From Pseudomonadota bacterium (GTDB lineage: Bacteria > Pseudomonadota > Alphaproteobacteria > Rhodospirillales > Casp-alpha2): a DNA stretch of 8,280 nucleotides. A program made the position numbers and the translations under genes. The notes beneath the pieces were generated by a model that was not told the DNA's origin, searched no databases, and was given only the letters and a program-made list of their open reading frames with translations. This document shows positions 5,568 to 8,280 of the stretch, piece by piece. How positions within the stretch are numbered: the first letter of the stretch is position 1; every line of letters begins with the position of its first letter. The DNA lies in assembly GCA_027620395.1 (NCBI GenBank), contig JAQBZY010000041.1:1-8280 (forward strand), given 5' to 3'.

Positions 5568-7022
5568 ATGCAGCCGACGTCGCCGAATTTCAAGGCCAAT
5601 GCCAAGGCAGCGCTTGCCGACCGGCCGCTGCAGGCGGCGCTCGGCAAGCTGGCGCAGGGGTTTCCGATGCGCCGAGCCGAGGCGGCGGCCAGGCTGCCCG
5701 AATTCGAGCGGCTCCGCGATCAGGCGCGCGACATCAAGGATCACGTCCTGGAAAATCTCGACCGTTACCTCGAGCTATACGAAGCCAAGGTGGTCGAACA
5801 GGGGGGTCAGGTGCATTGGTGCGAGACCGCCGCCGACGCTCGGGCGGCGATCTTGCGGATCTGCCGCAAGGCCGGCGCCATCTCGGTCACCAAAAGCAAA
5901 TCCATGATCGGCGAGGAAATCGCCATCAACGATTTTCTGGAACAGAACGGTATTGAGCCGGTCGAGACCGATCTCGGCGAATACATCATCCAACTCCGCC
6001 GCGAACCGCCGAGCCATATCATCGCGCCGGCGATCCACCTGTCGTTGGATCAGGTCGCCGACACGTTCCTGGAAAAACACACCGATCTGGATCCAAATCG
6101 GGCAATCCGCGAGCCCCGGGCGCTTTTGGAAGAGGCCCGGACCCGGCTCAGGGGCAAGTTTCTCGGCGCCGATGTGGGCTTAACCGGCGCCAACATGCTG
6201 ATTGCCGAGACCGGCTCCAATGTATTGGTCACCAACGAGGGCAACGCCGACCTGACCTACGGCCTGCCCAAGGTCCACATCGTTATCGCCAGCCTGGAAA
6301 AGATCGTCCCGACCCTGGAAGACGCCACCACGATCCTTAGAGTGCTGGCCAGATCGGCCACCGGCCAAGACATGTCGGTGTACACGACATTCTGTACGGG
6401 ACCAAAACGACCCCAGGATTTGGACGGCCCCGAGGAATATCATGTGGTTCTTCTGGATAATGGCCGCACCAAAATGATCGGCAGTGAATTCCATGAGATG
6501 CTCCGCTGCATCCGCTGTGGGGCCTGCCTCAACCATTGTCCGATCTATAAATCCGTTGGCGGGCACGCCTATGGCTGGGTCTATTCCGGGCCGATGGGGG
6601 CGGTGCTGATCCCCAATCTGATCGGCATGGAAACGGCCGGACATCTACCCAACGCCTCGACGCTCTGCGGAAAATGCGAGAGCGTTTGCCCAATGCGGAT
6701 ACCCTTGCCGAGAATGTTGCGGCGTTGGCGGCAGCGGCAGTTTGCCGCCGGTCGCGGCGGGTTCGTGGCCAAGACGGCGCTCGGCCTGTGGGCCGGCCTG
6801 GTGACGCGGCCGAAGCTGTATCGATTCCTGATGGGATTGGGGGTCGCGGCGCTCGGGCAACTCGGCTCCAAAGGCAAGTTCAAATGGTTGCCCTTGGCTG
6901 GCGGCTGGACTCAGGTGCGCGACCTTGCCGCGCCCGCTGGCGACACGTTCGTGGCACAATATCACAAAGGACCGCGCGGAGATCAAAGCGGTGATCTTAT
7001 ACGCAAGGGATGGCGGCCATGA
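5568..7022 (+). CDS. lutB: LutB-type iron-sulfur subunit with LUD domain, 484 aa
   Basis: LutB (YkgF/LldF) is the central electron-carrying subunit of the LutABC lactate oxidation complex. Residues about 70-300 form the LUD (DUF162) domain, seen in VTKSKSMIGEEIAINDFLE, GLTGANMLIAETGSNVLVT-type sequence and the GNADLTYGLP segment. A ferredoxin-like part follows: CIRCGACLNHCP (Cys314, 317, 320, 324) and LCGKCESVCPMRIP (Cys367, 370, 374), together supplying ligands for two [4Fe-4S] clusters. The C-terminal 100 residues are a basic/hydrophobic tail, as in other LutB proteins. Length is typical. ATG 5568 was chosen because it begins 1 nt after the lutA TGA and has AAAGG about 10 bases upstream; an upstream in-frame start inside lutA adds 30 residues unlike the family. 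The stop overlaps the lutC ATG (ATGA at 7019-7022). Confidence 0.96.
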   Translation: MQPTSPNFKANAKAALADRPLQAALGKLAQGFPMRRAEAAARLPEFERLRDQARDIKDHVLENLDRYLELYEAKVVEQGGQVHWCETAADARAAILRICRKAGAISVTKSKSMIGEEIAINDFLEQNGIEPVETDLGEYIIQLRREPPSHIIAPAIHLSLDQVADTFLEKHTDLDPNRAIREPRALLEEARTRLRGKFLGADVGLTGANMLIAETGSNVLVTNEGNADLTYGLPKVHIVIASLEKIVPTLEDATTILRVLARSATGQDMSVYTTFCTGPKRPQDLDGPEEYHVVLLDNGRTKMIGSEFHEMLRCIRCGACLNHCPIYKSVGGHAYGWVYSGPMGAVLIPNLIGMETAGHLPNASTLCGKCESVCPMRIPLPRMLRRWRQRQFAAGRGGFVAKTALGLWAGLVTRPKLYRFLMGLGVAALGQLGSKGKFKWLPLAGGWTQVRDLAAPAGDTFVAQYHKGPRGDQSGDLIRKGWRP

Positions 7023-7699
7023 GCGACGCCCGCGCTCAAATCCTTGACCGTATTCGGGGCGGCCTCGGCAGAAAGGCCGGAGATCCGACCAATCCGGCCA
7101 TTGACCGCATTCAGACGCATGGAAAAAATCTTATTCCAGATCGCGGTAAGTTGCCACAAGATCAACAGGTGGCGCTTTTTATACGGGAAGCCGAGCGGGT
7201 GGCAGCAACAACGGCTAAAATACCTCATTTCGATAACGTACCAACAGCGGTCGGCGATTATCTTCGGCGCCACAATCTACCGGCCGAGGTCAAAATCGCG
7301 CCGACCGAACGGCTCACGGCTCTTGCATGGCAAGCGATCACCGTCGCCGGCGGCCGGGGTGAGGCCAGCGACGGTGTTTCGGTATCGCTGGCCTTTGGCG
7401 GCGTCGCCGAAACCGGCACCCTGGTCATGGCATCCAGTCCGGAAAGTCCTAACACCCTCAACTTCCTGCCAATGGATCATATTGTCGTCATTTCCGCCGC
7501 CGATATCGTCGGCGATTACGAAACCGTCTGGGACCGGTTCCGCGAACGGGCTAGGCGGGCCGGGACCGAGGTGATGCCGCGCACCGTCAATCTGATCACC
7601 GGGCCGTCCCGAACCGCCGACATTGAACAGACATTGCAGTTGGGCGCGCATGGTCCGCAGCGCCTGCATATTGTGATCGTCGATGAGCCGCCGGCCTGA
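7019..7699 (+). CDS. lutC: LutC-type LUD-domain subunit of lactate oxidation, 226 aa
   Basis: LutC (YkgG/LldG) is the third, small subunit of the lactate oxidation complex; it has a LUD domain without Fe-S cysteines. The conserved core is at the C-terminal half: SLAFGGVAETGTLVMASSP, then ESPNTLNFLPMDHIVVI, then PRTVNLITGPSRTADIEQTL and LGAHGPQRLHIVIVDE, which is the usual LutC ending. The N-terminal helix (SDARAQILDRIRGGLG) matches the family start. ATG 7019 overlaps the lutB stop and has AAGGGA at 7005-7010, eight bases upstream; ATG 7010 would overlap that site and is rejected. The stretch at about 7111-7260 is only 49% G+C by count and uses rarer codons such as ATA, against a GC-rich surround. 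The 3' end overlaps smr by 17 nt. Confidence 0.95.
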   Translation: MSDARAQILDRIRGGLGRKAGDPTNPAIDRIQTHGKNLIPDRGKLPQDQQVALFIREAERVAATTAKIPHFDNVPTAVGDYLRRHNLPAEVKIAPTERLTALAWQAITVAGGRGEASDGVSVSLAFGGVAETGTLVMASSPESPNTLNFLPMDHIVVISAADIVGDYETVWDRFRERARRAGTEVMPRTVNLITGPSRTADIEQTLQLGAHGPQRLHIVIVDEPPA

Positions 7700-8261
7700 C
7701 ACCGGCAGCCGGCGGCTGAGCCCCGAGGAACAGCGGCTGTGGCGGCACGTCACCAGGGATGTCAGCCACAAGGCGCCACCGCCGGCGGCGGCCAAACCCG
7801 CCGGGGCACCCGAACCGACTTCAAACCAACCTTCAAGAAAACCAGCCAACAGATTGCCGATGAACCATCTTTCGCCATCAGTGCCGGCTCGCGAGCCACC
7901 GCTCAGCCATGGCGTGGCGCCGGGATTGGAACGGGCGACGGCGCGCAAGATGAAGCGCGGCAAGCTCGACATCGATGCCACGCTGGATCTGCACGGGCAT
8001 ACGCAAAGCGCGGCCTTCCAAGCCTTGGCAGGTTTCCTCGAACGCGCCGCCAAGGACGGCCGGCGCGCCGTCCGGGTCATTACCGGCAAGGGATCCAGGA
8101 GCGGCGGCCGGCTCGGTGTATTGCAAGGCCAAGTGCCGGCATGGCTCAATGAAATGCCGATGCGGCAATGGGTTAACGCATTTTCTTATGCTGCCGCTCA
8201 AGATGGTGGAACGGGAGCGCTGTATATCCTGGTGAAGCGCCGGAAATCCAGCACCGGCTGA
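7683..8261 (+). CDS. smr: Smr-domain protein, putative endonuclease, 192 aa
   Basis: Smr (small MutS-related) domains are nuclease domains with nicking or RNA-cleaving activity in characterised members; stand-alone proteobacterial Smr proteins have been tied to RNA processing or DNA repair, and this one's substrate is unknown. The N-terminus MSRRP...LSPEEQRLWRHVTRDV is the usual opening of alphaproteobacterial Smr proteins. Residues about 30-85 form a Pro/Ala/Ser-rich, probably disordered linker. The Smr domain follows from about residue 90: LDLHG at 101-105, ITGKG at 133-137, then GVLQGQVPAWL and a closing GGTGALYILVKRR. The ATG at 7683 overlaps lutC by 17 nt and lacks a Shine-Dalgarno, which fits translation coupled to lutC; the match of residues 1-27 to the family supports this start. 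As I recall, smr commonly follows mltA directly in related genomes. Bases 8262-8280 hold nothing identifiable. Confidence 0.93.
   Translation: MSRRPDTGSRRLSPEEQRLWRHVTRDVSHKAPPPAAAKPAGAPEPTSNQPSRKPANRLPMNHLSPSVPAREPPLSHGVAPGLERATARKMKRGKLDIDATLDLHGHTQSAAFQALAGFLERAAKDGRRAVRVITGKGSRSGGRLGVLQGQVPAWLNEMPMRQWVNAFSYAAAQDGGTGALYILVKRRKSSTG
7686..7717. promoter_or_regulatory. 10-bp GC-rich hairpin across the lutC stop, directly after the smr start codon
   Basis: Perfect arms AGCCGCCGGC (7686-7695) and GCCGGCGGCT (7708-7717) enclose a 12-base loop. The stem begins one base after the smr ATG (7683-7685), and the lutC TGA (7697-7699) is in the loop. There is no T-tract, so it is not an intrinsic terminator. 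In mRNA it would sit within the footprint of a ribosome initiating at smr, and ribosomes finishing lutC would melt it; a coupling role is inferred. Both arms encode Arg/Pro/Ser/Gly-rich sequence, so it may also reflect codon choice. Confidence 0.4.
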
Positions 8262-8280
8262 GCTCCACGGCCCGCCGGCG

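Noticed and set aside
7010..7018. ATG 7010 as the lutC start
   Set aside because: It lies on the AAGGGA ribosome-binding site that correctly serves ATG 7019, which also forms the ATGA overlap with lutB.
7277..8149. Minus-strand open frame of 290 codons opposite lutC and smr
   Set aside because: It covers the conserved cores of two well-supported plus-strand genes and shows no recognisable motif.

Overview
The window is GC-rich bacterial DNA (roughly 60-65% G+C by eye) with the gene content and order of an alphaproteobacterial chromosome, most like a Rhodospirillales-type lineage. The tract aroE - coaE - dnaQ, then convergent secB and fxsA, then timA (Tim44-like) - mltA - smr is a recognised alphaproteobacterial housekeeping neighbourhood. 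The Tim44-like gene next to secB/fxsA and mltA is the strongest taxonomic pointer. No species is assigned. No RNA gene, CRISPR array, IS element or other mobile element was seen.

Layout. Positions 1-1523 (+): the 3' end of aroE, then coaE (TTG start, 5 nt after aroE) and dnaQ (ATGA overlap with coaE), a tightly packed operon. Positions 1541-2598 (-): fxsA followed by secB, convergent with dnaQ across a 17-nt gap that abuts a GC-rich hairpin. fxsA carries an in-frame TAG codon in the middle of an otherwise well-conserved frame, so it is called a probable pseudogene. Positions 2599-2813: divergent intergenic region with two small dyads. Positions 2814-4737 (+): timA and mltA (overlapping). Positions 4787-7699 (+): a complete lutABC lactate-oxidation cassette. 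Positions 7683-8261 (+): smr, overlapping lutC by 17 nt.

How the genes relate. The first block is core metabolism and replication: shikimate pathway, last step of CoA synthesis, proofreading subunit of DNA polymerase III. The middle block is envelope and secretion biology: SecB export chaperone, FxsA membrane protein, TimA membrane-associated protein, MltA peptidoglycan lytic transglycosylase. The unusual part is the lutABC operon, encoding an iron-sulfur lactate oxidation complex, lying between mltA and smr. As far as I recall, mltA and smr are usually adjacent in alphaproteobacteria. lutA/lutB are 1 nt apart, lutB/lutC overlap by ATGA, and lutC overlaps smr, with a 10-bp GC hairpin starting right after the smr AUG. 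The cassette is therefore physically and probably translationally coupled to smr. No lactate permease or lactate-responsive regulator is in the window.

No wholly new system was found. The points most worth checking are the fxsA amber codon, the placement of lutABC, and the lutC-smr overlap hairpin.
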